Assembly (NCBI GenBank): GCA_035293985.1
Contig: DATGLS010000054.1
Location: 83,304 to 147,303 of the forward strand
Length of the DNA: 64,000 nucleotides
Origin: JAVDCA01 sp035293985
GTDB lineage: Bacteria > Pseudomonadota > Alphaproteobacteria > Rhizobiales > Xanthobacteraceae
Direction of reading: 5' to 3'
The notes below the pieces were generated by a model. The model did not search any database, was not told the DNA's origin, and was given only the letters and a program-made list of their open reading frames with translations. Below are positions 25,107 through 32,216 of the stretch, piece by piece; within the stretch, counting starts at the first letter, position 1, and every line of letters starts with the position of its first letter. Both the position numbers and the translations under genes were made by a program.

Positions 25107-25202
25107 TCACGGCATCGCGAGCGCCGTGAGGGTGAAGACGGCGACGCAGAGGCCCCCGACGGTCCAGCCGAGGATGGCGAGGGTCTGGCGTTCATTCAGC
25201 AT
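25107..25202 (-). CDS. Putative 31-residue single-pass membrane protein
   Basis: Encodes MLNERQTLAILGWTVGGL followed by CVAVFTLTALAMP. A short polar N-terminus leads into one hydrophobic segment. Similar tiny proteins occur in Bradyrhizobium relatives, as far as I recall. A weak GCGAGAC lies upstream. It is two genes away from another tiny membrane protein at 25748. Evidence is limited to composition and the start. Confidence 0.45.
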   Translation of the reverse strand: MLNERQTLAILGWTVGGLCVAVFTLTALAMP

Positions 25203-25269
25203 GTTCGTCTCGCTTATGCTCGGCTCGGCGTGGTTGCGGGCGGCCTGACGCGGGGCGTGCAATCTTCGG

Positions 25270-25302
25270 GGCCGGGAGGCCGCATCGCGGCGGCCTCCCG
25301 TT
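25270..25302 (-). terminator. GC-rich hairpin downstream of the 84-residue exported protein gene
   Basis: GGGAGGCCGC and GCGGCCTCCC form a strong stem around a short GATGCGC-type loop, starting 7 bases past the TAA of the minus-strand gene at 25309. There is no T-run, so termination efficiency is uncertain. Confidence 0.5.
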
Positions 25303-25308
25303 CGACGT

Positions 25309-25563
25309 TTACTTGATGTCCACCCAGGTCTCGCCCCGCCAGTAGCCACGGCCCTCGTGCTCGTGGAATTTGATCGAAGGGCCAGGCTTCCAGCTGTCCT
25401 CGTGAATGACGACATGGGACTCGGCCGGGTATTTGTATCTTTCCTTGACGTGCCAGCAGACATCGCCACTGCACGCGACGTCGGCCACGGCGCTCGTGGC
25501 GAAGAACGCAACAGCCGCGGCGCCGATCGCGGCGCCGAAAAAGGTTTTAGTCGCACGGGTCAT
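25309..25563 (-). CDS. Small exported protein, unknown
   Basis: An 84-residue protein with a signal peptide (TKTFFGAAIGAAAVAFFATS, cleavage near AVADV) and a short mature domain containing CSGDVCWHVKERYKYP, HEDSWKPGP and GRGYWRGETWVD. Two cysteines six residues apart could form a disulfide. CCAGGAGGCTTGG precedes the ATG at 25563, supporting this start over the longer frame. It is probably periplasmic. I do not recognise a family. Confidence 0.82.
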   Translation of the reverse strand: MTRATKTFFGAAIGAAAVAFFATSAVADVACSGDVCWHVKERYKYPAESHVVIHEDSWKPGPSIKFHEHEGRGYWRGETWVDIK

Positions 25564-25747
25564 ATTCCAAGCCTCCTGGAATGACCCTCCCCAGGGTACG
25601 AAACTACACACGAGCGCTCCTGTTCCCTGAAAGCCGCGCGGCCGCCACGCGGCCGCCCCATGTTCGGTGCGCGGAACCGGACTCATCTCCCAGAGTTCTC
25701 ATCCTGCAAGCGAGGATGAACTCGCGAACCTTACAGGGAGCAAACCC

Positions 25748-25828
25748 ATGCCAGTCATTCTGTTTTGGGGAATTCCGGTTCTGCTCGTCGTCGGTGGCGG
25801 CGCTTACTGGATCGCCCACCTTCACTGA
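25748..25828 (+). CDS. Putative 26-residue membrane protein
   Basis: Encodes MPVILFWGIPVLLVVGGGAY followed by WIAHLH and a TGA. The whole peptide is one transmembrane segment with a short C-terminal tail ending in His-Leu-His. CAGGGAG lies 8 bases before the ATG. The reading is too short for routine gene callers. Its role is unknown. Confidence 0.55.
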   Translation: MPVILFWGIPVLLVVGGGAYWIAHLH

Positions 25829-25890
25829 CGCCGTCTCGACTATTCGGGGATGCCGGCTGCGTGCCGGCATTCCCCGCACGCGCCTTGCTC

Positions 25891-26196
25891 TCAAAGCAGC
25901 GCGACGCTTTGCACGCGCACCACGATCTCGTCCTGGCGGAAGAGTCGCTCGAGCTTTCGCCGATAGGTTTTCCACCAAGAGCGTGCAATCCGAGGCGTCA
26001 TCACCTCGAAAATGACGATGTCGTCCGTTTTCGTCTTGCGGCCTGAAATCCACGGTCCGTGCGCCGGCGATCGCGCATAGGCCGTGAGACCACCGAAACG
26101 CTCCATCAAGTCGGCACGGACGCGCGAATAGAGCTCGGGCTCGAATCGGCGACCCCGGTTGTCGCGAAGCGGGAGAAAGATTTGCACGAGCTTCAT
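25891..26196 (-). CDS. Conserved hypothetical protein of Rhizobiales
   Basis: A 101-residue cytoplasmic protein beginning MKLVQIFLPLRDNRGRRFEP, with RFGGLTAYARSPAHGPW, DDIVIFEV and WWKTYRRKLERLFRQDEIVVR. I recall very similar small proteins in Bradyrhizobium and relatives, in which the FGGLTAY segment is conserved. No catalytic signature is visible. The function is unknown. Confidence 0.82.
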   Translation of the reverse strand: MKLVQIFLPLRDNRGRRFEPELYSRVRADLMERFGGLTAYARSPAHGPWISGRKTKTDDIVIFEVMTPRIARSWWKTYRRKLERLFRQDEIVVRVQSVALL

Positions 26197-26412
26197 GAGG
26201 TCGGCGCTCGATTGAACCTGCGTCCTTGATGCCGGATCCGGTCTGTTTCGACGATGAAAACCAGTTTCTAGATGGAGTTAATAACGGCCACTTGCCAATC
26301 TCACGTTTTGTATTCGAGGCCTCGTCGAGGAAAGACCAAGCTTTGAAATGGCGGGCCGTGTGTTGGCGCTCGCGCGGCCGAGACGGGAGGGCCGCACGAA
26401 TGCGGGCTCGCG

Positions 26413-26571
26413 TCAGTGGTTATTCCTGACGGCTACTCGTTCGGCTCGCTCCGCCTGGACGAGGTATCGGCGCGCGAGATCCCGATAGTATCGCGCAAGG
26501 GTAGGGATGGCGCAGCGCTCGGCGACCTGCGCGAAAATCTCGGCCTGCTTGCGGTAGAAGGTGGGGTCCAT
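26413..26571 (-). CDS. Small hypothetical protein, 52 residues
   Basis: Encodes MDPTFYRKQAEIFAQVAERC, then AIPTLARYYRDLARRYLVQA and a short basic tail. It is probably two amphipathic helices. The pattern of a short helical protein with FYRKQAE resembles small conserved proteins of Bradyrhizobiaceae. The ribosome binding site is weak (GAGAG). Confidence 0.65.
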   Translation of the reverse strand: MDPTFYRKQAEIFAQVAERCAIPTLARYYRDLARRYLVQAERAERVAVRNNH

Positions 26572-26810
26572 GGGCTCTCACTCTGCGCTTCTCGCTCGTG
26601 ATAATGCCGCAGGATTTCACATCGTTCCGGGATCGCACGAGGACGGGCGTGCGAGCGCGGCACCATCATGAGATCAGGGGAATGCAATGCCGGTCGCGCG
26701 CTTTCTTGGCGAGCTGATGGTTCGACCTCGTCGGTGCGCCGACGCGGCGGCGCATCATGCTTTGCGCGGCTTTGCGCGGTTGATGCCACAAAGGGAGTCG
26801 AGCCGAACGC

Positions 26811-26880
26811 TTGTTCTGAGCAAGCCCCACCCCCGACCCTCCCCGCCATTCGCTTCGCGAATGGGGGACGGAGCGCACGC
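26811..26880. repeat. GC-rich dispersed repeat, left of P450 relic
   Basis: TTGTTCTGAGCAAGCCCCAC, CCCGACCCTCCCCGCC, then ATTCGCTTCGCGAATGGGGG and GGAGCGCACGC. This is the same unit as at 27070-27150 and 11374-11457. It abuts the cytochrome P450 fragment directly. Confidence 0.85.
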
Positions 26881-26881
26881 G

Positions 26882-26995
26882 CCGGTGCAGACTTTCTTTC
26901 GCACGGCGCCGTTCGAGGTCGACGGCGTGCGGCTCGACGAAGGGCGCAAGGTGCTGCTGTTTCTCGGCGCCGCCAATCGCGATGCGCCGCGGCGG
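26882..26995 (+). pseudogene. Cytochrome P450 fragment (about 38 codons)
   Basis: The plus strand encodes PVQTFFRT, then DGVRLDEGRKVLL and FLGAANRD. This is the segment of bacterial cytochromes P450 between the ExxR helix and the ERR-triad region, normally followed by the haem-binding Cys loop. Neither ExxR nor the Cys loop is present nearby, and a dispersed repeat begins at the fragment's left edge. It is a relic of a longer gene, bounded on both sides by copies of the same GC-rich repeat. Confidence 0.75.
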
Positions 26996-27069
26996 CGGAG
27001 TAATACGTTGTGCGCGCTTGCGAGCTTGCGGATGAGAGCGGTGCAATACGGAATGGTGCAATGAGCCGC

Positions 27070-27152
27070 TCGTTCTGAGCAAGCGGCGCCCCCCATCCCC
27101 GACCCCTCCCCGCCACGCGCTTCGCGCGCGGGGGGAGGGGAGCGCAGGCAGC
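27070..27152. repeat. GC-rich dispersed repeat, right of P450 relic
   Basis: CTCGTTCTGAGCAAGCGGCG, CCCCATCCCCGACCC, then CGCGCTTCGCGCGCGGGGGG and AGGGGAGCGCAGGCAG. It is a full-length member of the family, in the same orientation as the copy at 26811. Confidence 0.88.
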
Positions 27153-27223
27153 ATCTCATTCTGCGCGCGTGGGTCGAGAGTCCGACGGAGAAACGAACGG
27201 GTGCATTCGCCCGTTACACGGGC

Positions 27224-27853
27224 GTGAGCGCCGACAACAAAATTGTCGTAATTGGTACATCCGCCGGCGGCGTGTCGGCGCTGCAACGATTGATCGCGCG
27301 CATGCACGCCGATTGGCGTGTGTCGGTTTTCATAACCATTCACATCGGCCGCCACCGAAGCCTGATGCCGTCGATCCTGAACTGGCACTCGTCTTTGCCG
27401 GCGCGATTCGCGCAGCACCGGATGGCGTTCGATCGAGGCATTCTGGTCGCGCCGCCGGACCGCCACCTCATCATTGGTAAGAATGCGACGTTCCTGAGCG
27501 CCGGTCCGAAAGAGAACCATGCGCGGCCCGCGATCGATCCGATGTTTCGTTCGGCGGCGCGGCATCACGGCCCAAACGTCATCGGCGTCCTGCTGACCGG
27601 ATACCTCTACGACGGCGTGAACGGCCTCTACGACATCCAGAGATCGGGCGGCACGACCATCGTGCAGGACCCGACGGACGCCGAGGTCCCGCAGATTCCG
27701 CTGAACGCGCTGCGTCGCCTGAAGCCCACCCACGTCCTGCCGCTCGCCGATATCCCGAAGGCGATCGCGCAGGAGATCGAACGCTCTGCGAGCAAGGAAA
27801 CCGAACGCCTCCCCAGCGAAGGAGAAAAGACCCCGGGAGCCATCCATGAGTGA
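27224..27853 (+). CDS. CheB-type protein-glutamate methylesterase domain protein
   Basis: A 209-residue stand-alone CheB methylesterase domain with the expected triad: Ser13 in GTSAGG, His40 in TIHIGRH, and Asp130 in YDGVNGL. VAPPDRHL and AIDPMFRSAA are also typical. There is no receiver domain, so activity would not be controlled by phosphorylation. The start is GTG with a weak upstream site. It overlaps the next gene by 8 bases. No chemoreceptor or CheR gene lies in view, and such orphan CheBs often serve non-chemotaxis pathways. Confidence 0.9.
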   Translation: MSADNKIVVIGTSAGGVSALQRLIARMHADWRVSVFITIHIGRHRSLMPSILNWHSSLPARFAQHRMAFDRGILVAPPDRHLIIGKNATFLSAGPKENHARPAIDPMFRSAARHHGPNVIGVLLTGYLYDGVNGLYDIQRSGGTTIVQDPTDAEVPQIPLNALRRLKPTHVLPLADIPKAIAQEIERSASKETERLPSEGEKTPGAIHE

Positions 27854-28190
27854 AGAATATGTGCTCGACCGGCCGACCTCATTGACGTGTCCCGAATGCG
27901 GCGGCGCGCTGGCCAAGATCGAAGACGATCTGATCCCGAAGTACGTGTGTCATATCGGCCATGTGCTCACCAGCGAGGCGATGCTCGATGCCCAGGCCGA
28001 ACGCATCGAAACCACGCTGACCAGCGCGCTCGCCATTCTCAACGAGCGGCGCGAGCTTTGCCGACAGCTGCTTCAGGATGCCGTGAACGAGCCCGGCCGG
28101 CTCGAGGGGATCCTGGCGGAGACGACCGCGACGGCCGAAGACCTGCGCAAGCTCCTCAACAGACAGGAACGTTTCCCGACGCCGACGTAG
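27846..28190 (+). CDS. Zinc-motif protein, split C-terminal partner of CheB
   Basis: A 114-residue protein with CPECGG near residue 15 and CHIGH near 35, which together resemble a zinc-binding ribbon, followed by a helical part (LDAQAERIETTLTSALAILN). The same domain occurs fused to the C-terminus of many stand-alone CheB proteins. Here it is encoded separately and overlaps the cheB-like gene by 8 bases, so the two products probably form one complex. The function of the domain is unknown. Confidence 0.85.
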   Translation: MSEEYVLDRPTSLTCPECGGALAKIEDDLIPKYVCHIGHVLTSEAMLDAQAERIETTLTSALAILNERRELCRQLLQDAVNEPGRLEGILAETTATAEDLRKLLNRQERFPTPT

Positions 28191-28229
28191 ACGCGGAACG
28201 CGACGGCTCGATCACAGAAGCGGAGATCG

Positions 28230-28925
28230 ATGGCGCCTTCGAACCGAATATTGGCCGCGCTGCCGCGCCAGGAGCTGGAAGCGATCAGCCCCGACCTCGA
28301 GCCGGTGCAGCTTGCGTTCAAGCAGGTGCTGCATGCACCGTTCGAGCCGATCGAGCACGTGCTCTTTCTCACCCGCGGCGTCGCCTCGCTGGTGAACGAG
28401 CCGGAAACCGGAGAGATCGTCGAGCTTGCCACCATCGGGTCGGAAGGAATCGTCGGCTTCCCGGTGGTGCTCGGGACGCGGTCCGTGCCGAGCCGGGCGA
28501 TCATGCAGATCCCGGGCGCGGCCCTGCGCATGACCGCGTCCGACCTCGAACGCGCGCTCGCCCGCACGCCGACGCTGCACAAGCTGATGCTGCGCTACAC
28601 CATGGCGTTGCTCAACCAGATCGCCCAGGGCACCTCGTGCAATCGGCTGCACGAGGTGCAGGAGCGATGTGCGCGCTGGCTGCTGCAGACGCACGATCGG
28701 GTGGAGGGCGACAGCTTTCCGATCACGCACGAATTCCTGTCGCAGATGCTCGGCGTGCATCGGCCGACCGTGAGCGTGGCGGCCGCGGCGCTGCAGAGGG
28801 CCGGGCTCATCGATTACACGCGCGGGCAGATCACGGTCGTCGATCGCAAAGGCCTCGAGGCGGCCGCCTGCGCCTGCTACCGGATCATCAAGGAGGAATA
28901 CGATCGCCTGCTGGGCGCCGGGTAG
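28230..28925 (+). CDS. Crp/Fnr family transcriptional regulator
   Basis: A 231-residue protein with an N-terminal cyclic-nucleotide-binding-type beta barrel (EPIEHVLFLTRGVASLV, IGSEGIVGFPVVLG) and a C-terminal helix-turn-helix (ITHEFLSQMLGVHRPTVSVA). No Fnr-type cysteines are arranged for an iron-sulfur cluster, and the barrel lacks the classical cAMP-binding RxS. The group resembles regulators abundant in Rhizobiales with an unknown signal. It follows the CheB pair in the same orientation at 39 bases, so it could be in their operon. Confidence 0.92.
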   Translation: MAPSNRILAALPRQELEAISPDLEPVQLAFKQVLHAPFEPIEHVLFLTRGVASLVNEPETGEIVELATIGSEGIVGFPVVLGTRSVPSRAIMQIPGAALRMTASDLERALARTPTLHKLMLRYTMALLNQIAQGTSCNRLHEVQERCARWLLQTHDRVEGDSFPITHEFLSQMLGVHRPTVSVAAAALQRAGLIDYTRGQITVVDRKGLEAAACACYRIIKEEYDRLLGAG

Positions 28926-29027
28926 CGCTGCGATGGCGCGGGGAGCGCCGCCGGAATGGCGGAGCCGGCAACGCCATCCGGCTTGCAATCTCGGGGCCTA
29001 CGACCGGTTTCCGTGCTATTGTGCGGA

Positions 29028-29225
29028 ATGACCGAGAGCTCCCGCGAGATCGCCGCAAGGCATGTGCGAGAAGGTCGTCGCGTCGTCGAGCGGCAGCGCC
29101 GGCTCATCCGGCGCCAGCAGGAGCATGGCCACGATACGACTCTGTCCAAGTCATTGTTGATGGCCTTCGAACGTACGCTCGACATCTTCGAAGCAGATTT
29201 GGCCGCGCTCGCCGAGAAAGCGTAG
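29028..29225 (+). CDS. Small hypothetical helical protein
   Basis: A 65-residue protein with REIAARHVREGRRVVERQRR, LIRRQQEHGHDT and LMAFERTLDIFEADLAAL. It is entirely helical and highly charged, perhaps a coiled coil. I recall similar proteins in Bradyrhizobiaceae. The upstream frame continues to 28956, but the ATG at 29028 starts the conserved part. No function is known. Confidence 0.75.
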   Translation: MTESSREIAARHVREGRRVVERQRRLIRRQQEHGHDTTLSKSLLMAFERTLDIFEADLAALAEKA

Positions 29226-29269
29226 GTCTGCCCGTCGGGTCGTGCGTGTGGTGGCGGATTGGAGCGCAC

Positions 29270-29412
29270 TCGCCTGGCCGCAGCAAGCGCCGCCCCCCAC
29301 CCCCGGCCCCTCCCCGCCACGCGCTTCGCGCGTGGGGGGAGGGGAGCGCAGGCAGCGTGCGCGGGGGGAGCGGGAGCGCAGGCAGCGTGCGGGGGAGGGG
29401 AGCGCTGGCAGG
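29270..29412. repeat. GC-rich dispersed repeat with duplicated tail
   Basis: CTGGCCGCAGCAAGCGCCGC, CCCACCCCCGGCCCC, CGCGCTTCGCGCGTGGGGGG, then AGGGGAGCGCAGGCAGCGTG. The AGCGCAGGCAGCGTGCG tail is repeated in the form GGGAGCGCAGGCAGCGTGCG followed by GGGGAGGGGAGCGCTGGCAG, a local tandem expansion next to the stop of the following minus-strand gene. Confidence 0.85.
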
Positions 29413-29413
29413 A

Positions 29414-31366
29414 TCACGCGGCGGCGGTGCCGGCTTTCGGCGTGGGCGCGGCATCGGCTTGCGGCGCCGTGCCGGATGCGGCGGCGATGCAGGCGTCGAG
29501 CGCTTCGCGCAGGGAGAATACGTGGCGGTCGGCGGACGCAAGGGCCGGCAGGCGCTCGCGATCGGGCGTATCCTCGTGGCCCCACAGGCCGACCACGACG
29601 GTCGCGGCGGGAATTCGCTTGCGGATGCGCTGGACCGAGAGGCGCAGATGCGCCGGGCTGGCGCCGAGATCGAGATAGGACAAGCAGACGATCTTCACGC
29701 CGGCCGTGTCGAGCCGCACGATGTTCGACGACGACACGGCCGCGTCGGTTTCGCAGCGGGATCCGAGGCCGTGCTTTGCGAGCAGCGCCGCGAGCATCAT
29801 GGCGGCGGCGCCATCGAAGGGCCCGCGCCCGGCGACGCACAGGATCGGCGTCCCCGACCATTCGGGCGGCAGATCCTGCAGCAGCGGCAGATCGGGGAAA
29901 GAGGCGGCAGCGCCGTCCGGGTCGCCCGCCGGCTCATCCGCCTGCGCGGCGCCCTCCTTCTCGCGTCGCGGCGCCGGCGTCACGTCGTCATAGTCGGCGG
30001 TGCTCGCGATCAGCTCGCGGATGCCCTCGTTGATGTGCTCGATGTGATCGCCGTCGAGCAACCCGCGCCGCAGGTCGATCTGGGCGAGGATCAGCGCCTT
30101 GAGCGCCACCTGGTCGTAGACATAGGAGAGCGAGCGGCGCCGCAGCGTCTGCTCGGCCTGGTCGACGGCCTCGTCGACATCGCCGGCGAGCGTGCGCTGA
30201 TAGAAGCTTTGCGCCGGCGTGAGCGGCGGCTCGTCGCCGATCATGATGTCGAGGAATTCCAAGCCGGGGACATGCCGGCCGATCACGCCCAGGCAGACGG
30301 TCAGCGGGGTCGAGAGCAAGAGGCCGATCGGCCCCCACAGCCAGGTCCAGAACGTCGCCGCAATGATGATGGCGACGGGCGTCAATCCGGTGCTGTGGCC
30401 GTAGACGAGCGGCTCCAGCACCTGGCCGACGAGCGGCTCGAGCACCAGAAACACGGCGGCGGTCATCAGCGCCATGCTCCAGCCGGGATCGACCGCGATC
30501 GCCAGCGTGATGGGAAGCGCGGCGGCGATGAAGGCGCCGAGGTAGGGCACGAACCGCAGCAGCATCGCCAGGATGCCGAACAGCGCCGGGTTGGGCACGC
30601 CGATGAAGGCGAGCGCGATGCCGACGATGGTGCCGAACACGACGTTGAGCAGGGTCTGGGCGAGGAAATAGCGGCTGAGCCGGTAGGCGCCGTCATTGAT
30701 GGCGTCGGTGGTGCGCTGCAGGTCGTGCGAGCCGGCGAGGCGAATGAGGCGCGACCTCAGATCCTGGCGCTGCAGCAGGAAGAAGATCACGAAGATGAGG
30801 ACGAGGCCCGCCGTCGTCAGCGGCTCGACCAGCGGCTCGAGCACCTGGCGGAGGACCTGCACCGGCGTCGGCTCGGGCTGGCGGATCTCCACCGGCACCG
30901 GCTTTTGCGGCTCTTCCTTGGGCTGCGGCGGCGCGGCCTGCGGCGGCGCGGCCTGTGGCGCGGGCGGCGTCGGCGCCTGCCGGCGGATCTCCTGGTTGAT
31001 GCTGCGCAGGAAATTCGACATCCGCTCGAGCGTGCCGCCGCCCGCGGCGGCGCGCAGCGAGCCGATCTTCGACTCGATATTGAACTGGTATTCCGGCAGC
31101 TTCTGCGCGAGCTGCGTCACCTGCTGGACGAGCAGCGCGCCGATCCCCAGAATGATGACGGAGCTGACCAGCACCACCAGGACCACGGCGGGCGGTCTCG
31201 GCAGTCCCCAGCCGCGCAGCAGCCGGACCGCGGGGGCGAGCAGGAAGGTGAGCAGGATCGCGAGCGCGAGCGGCAGGAAGATCGCCCGCGCGAAATAAAG
31301 CGCCGCGATCACTCCCAGCACCGCCAGCACCGTGATCGACCGCGCGATCGCTGCCTCTGCCCGCAC
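29414..31366 (-). CDS. AI-2E/PerM family membrane protein with extra C-terminal domain
   Basis: A 650-residue inner-membrane protein. The N-terminal two thirds carry the AI-2E/PerM pattern: two hydrophobic segments at the start, a periplasmic or cytoplasmic insert with a Pro-rich linker (QAPTPPAPQAAPPQ) at about 130-155, then a membrane core with VPNPALFGILAMLLRFVPYL and GPIGLLLSTPLTVCLGV. About 270 extra residues follow, including TPILCVAGRGPFDGAAAMML and a Rossmann-like pattern resembling a B12-binding fold. The start is GTG. Transport of autoinducer is not implied; relatives include Na+/H+ antiporters. Confidence 0.88.
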   Translation of the reverse strand: MRAEAAIARSITVLAVLGVIAALYFARAIFLPLALAILLTFLLAPAVRLLRGWGLPRPPAVVLVVLVSSVIILGIGALLVQQVTQLAQKLPEYQFNIESKIGSLRAAAGGGTLERMSNFLRSINQEIRRQAPTPPAPQAAPPQAAPPQPKEEPQKPVPVEIRQPEPTPVQVLRQVLEPLVEPLTTAGLVLIFVIFFLLQRQDLRSRLIRLAGSHDLQRTTDAINDGAYRLSRYFLAQTLLNVVFGTIVGIALAFIGVPNPALFGILAMLLRFVPYLGAFIAAALPITLAIAVDPGWSMALMTAAVFLVLEPLVGQVLEPLVYGHSTGLTPVAIIIAATFWTWLWGPIGLLLSTPLTVCLGVIGRHVPGLEFLDIMIGDEPPLTPAQSFYQRTLAGDVDEAVDQAEQTLRRRSLSYVYDQVALKALILAQIDLRRGLLDGDHIEHINEGIRELIASTADYDDVTPAPRREKEGAAQADEPAGDPDGAAASFPDLPLLQDLPPEWSGTPILCVAGRGPFDGAAAMMLAALLAKHGLGSRCETDAAVSSSNIVRLDTAGVKIVCLSYLDLGASPAHLRLSVQRIRKRIPAATVVVGLWGHEDTPDRERLPALASADRHVFSLREALDACIAAASGTAPQADAAPTPKAGTAAA

Positions 31367-31439
31367 GCCACACGTCTCCTGCCGATCGGCAGACGGTCAA
31401 TATACTGCGGCTCGGTAAGTTCCGTCATGTCCGATCGCC

Positions 31440-31633
31440 GCTGCGAATGCTGCGTCATTGCCCGCGAAAGCGGGCAATCCAAGTAACCGCGGAAGCCGGA
31501 AAGGAAGGAAGGGCTGCCCGAGGCGACGTGGAGCCCTCGAGCGTCCGCTTTCGCGGACGATGACGGCGTGGGGTGGGGCTCAAACGCGGGGGGTTTGGGC
31601 GCAGCCCCTTGCGATGGCGTGAGGGCGGCCTAT
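31440..31633. repeat. Hairpin-rich spacer with GCCCGCGAAAGCGGGC and GTCCGCTTTCGCGGAC
   Basis: Two perfect short palindromes, GCCCGCGAAAGCGGGC at about 31459 and GTCCGCTTTCGCGGAC at about 31540, lie between the divergent AI-2E and ribbon-helix-helix genes. They look like further short members of the rhizobial repeat population. No gene is seen. Confidence 0.65.
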
Positions 31634-31666
31634 CTACCATCCAGCTGGATGGCATCAGGATGGTAG
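31634..31666 (+). promoter_or_regulatory. Candidate operator of the ribbon-helix-helix regulator
   Basis: CTACCATCCAGCTGGATGGC holds a perfect 16-base palindrome (CCATCCAGCTGGATGG, 31637-31652) and is followed by AGGATGGTAG, so CTACCATCC and GGATGGTAG also pair. It ends 4 bases before the start codon and covers the ribosome binding site. A related AGGATGTCATCCT lies at about 32100, ahead of the esterase gene. Confidence 0.65.
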
Positions 31667-31670
31667 CAGG

Positions 31671-32090
31671 ATGGCCGACAACGTGCGGGAGCTGCGGCCG
31701 AAGGCCGGCGACAGCGAGAAGATCACGATCAACATCGGCTACGTCGACCTCGGCCAGGTCGATCTGCTGGTGCGCGAGGGCTTCTATTCCAACCGGACCG
31801 ATTTCATTCGCACCGCGATCCGCAACCAGCTCGAGCGCCACGGCGACGTGGTCAAGCGCTCCGCGACGCGAAAGAGCCTCGATCTCGGCCTGCGGCACTA
31901 CAGCCGTGCGGACCTCGAGGCGGCGCGCGACGCCGGGGAGAAGCTCCGCATCCATGTGCTCGGCCTCGCCAGCATCGCGGCGGACGTGACCCCGGAGCTC
32001 GCGCGCGACGCCATTGCGTCGATCGAGGTGCTGGGCGCGCTGCACGCCAGCGCGGCCGTCAAGGCGGCGCTCGCCGACAGAACGCGCTGA
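31671..32090 (+). CDS. Ribbon-helix-helix (CopG-type) regulator
   Basis: A 139-residue protein with an N-terminal ribbon-helix-helix (KITINIGYVDLGQVDLLVRE, FYSNRTDFIRTAIRNQLERH) and a C-terminal helical extension of unknown role. The family binds short palindromes as tetramers. A perfect palindrome with GGATGG half sites lies over its own ribosome binding site, which suggests autorepression. The next gene, 126 bases on, is a PHB-depolymerase-type esterase preceded by a related half-site pair, so it is probably the regulated target. Confidence 0.9.
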   Translation: MADNVRELRPKAGDSEKITINIGYVDLGQVDLLVREGFYSNRTDFIRTAIRNQLERHGDVVKRSATRKSLDLGLRHYSRADLEAARDAGEKLRIHVLGLASIAADVTPELARDAIASIEVLGALHASAAVKAALADRTR

Positions 32091-32216
32091 GCCGCGGGCG
32101 AGGATGTCATCCTGCGCGAAGTACCGCTTGTAGCCGAACGCCAGCACGTTTCTCCCGGAAGCTGGTCGCAAGCCAGGGGACCCCACCACGATGCGAGCAA
32201 GAAGGATCTCTCGCGC

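Noticed and set aside
27887..31486. Plus-strand open frame of about 1200 codons opposite the AI-2E gene
   Set aside because: It crosses repeats and several real genes, has no family motifs, and mirrors the codon pattern of the minus-strand gene; it is a high-GC shadow.
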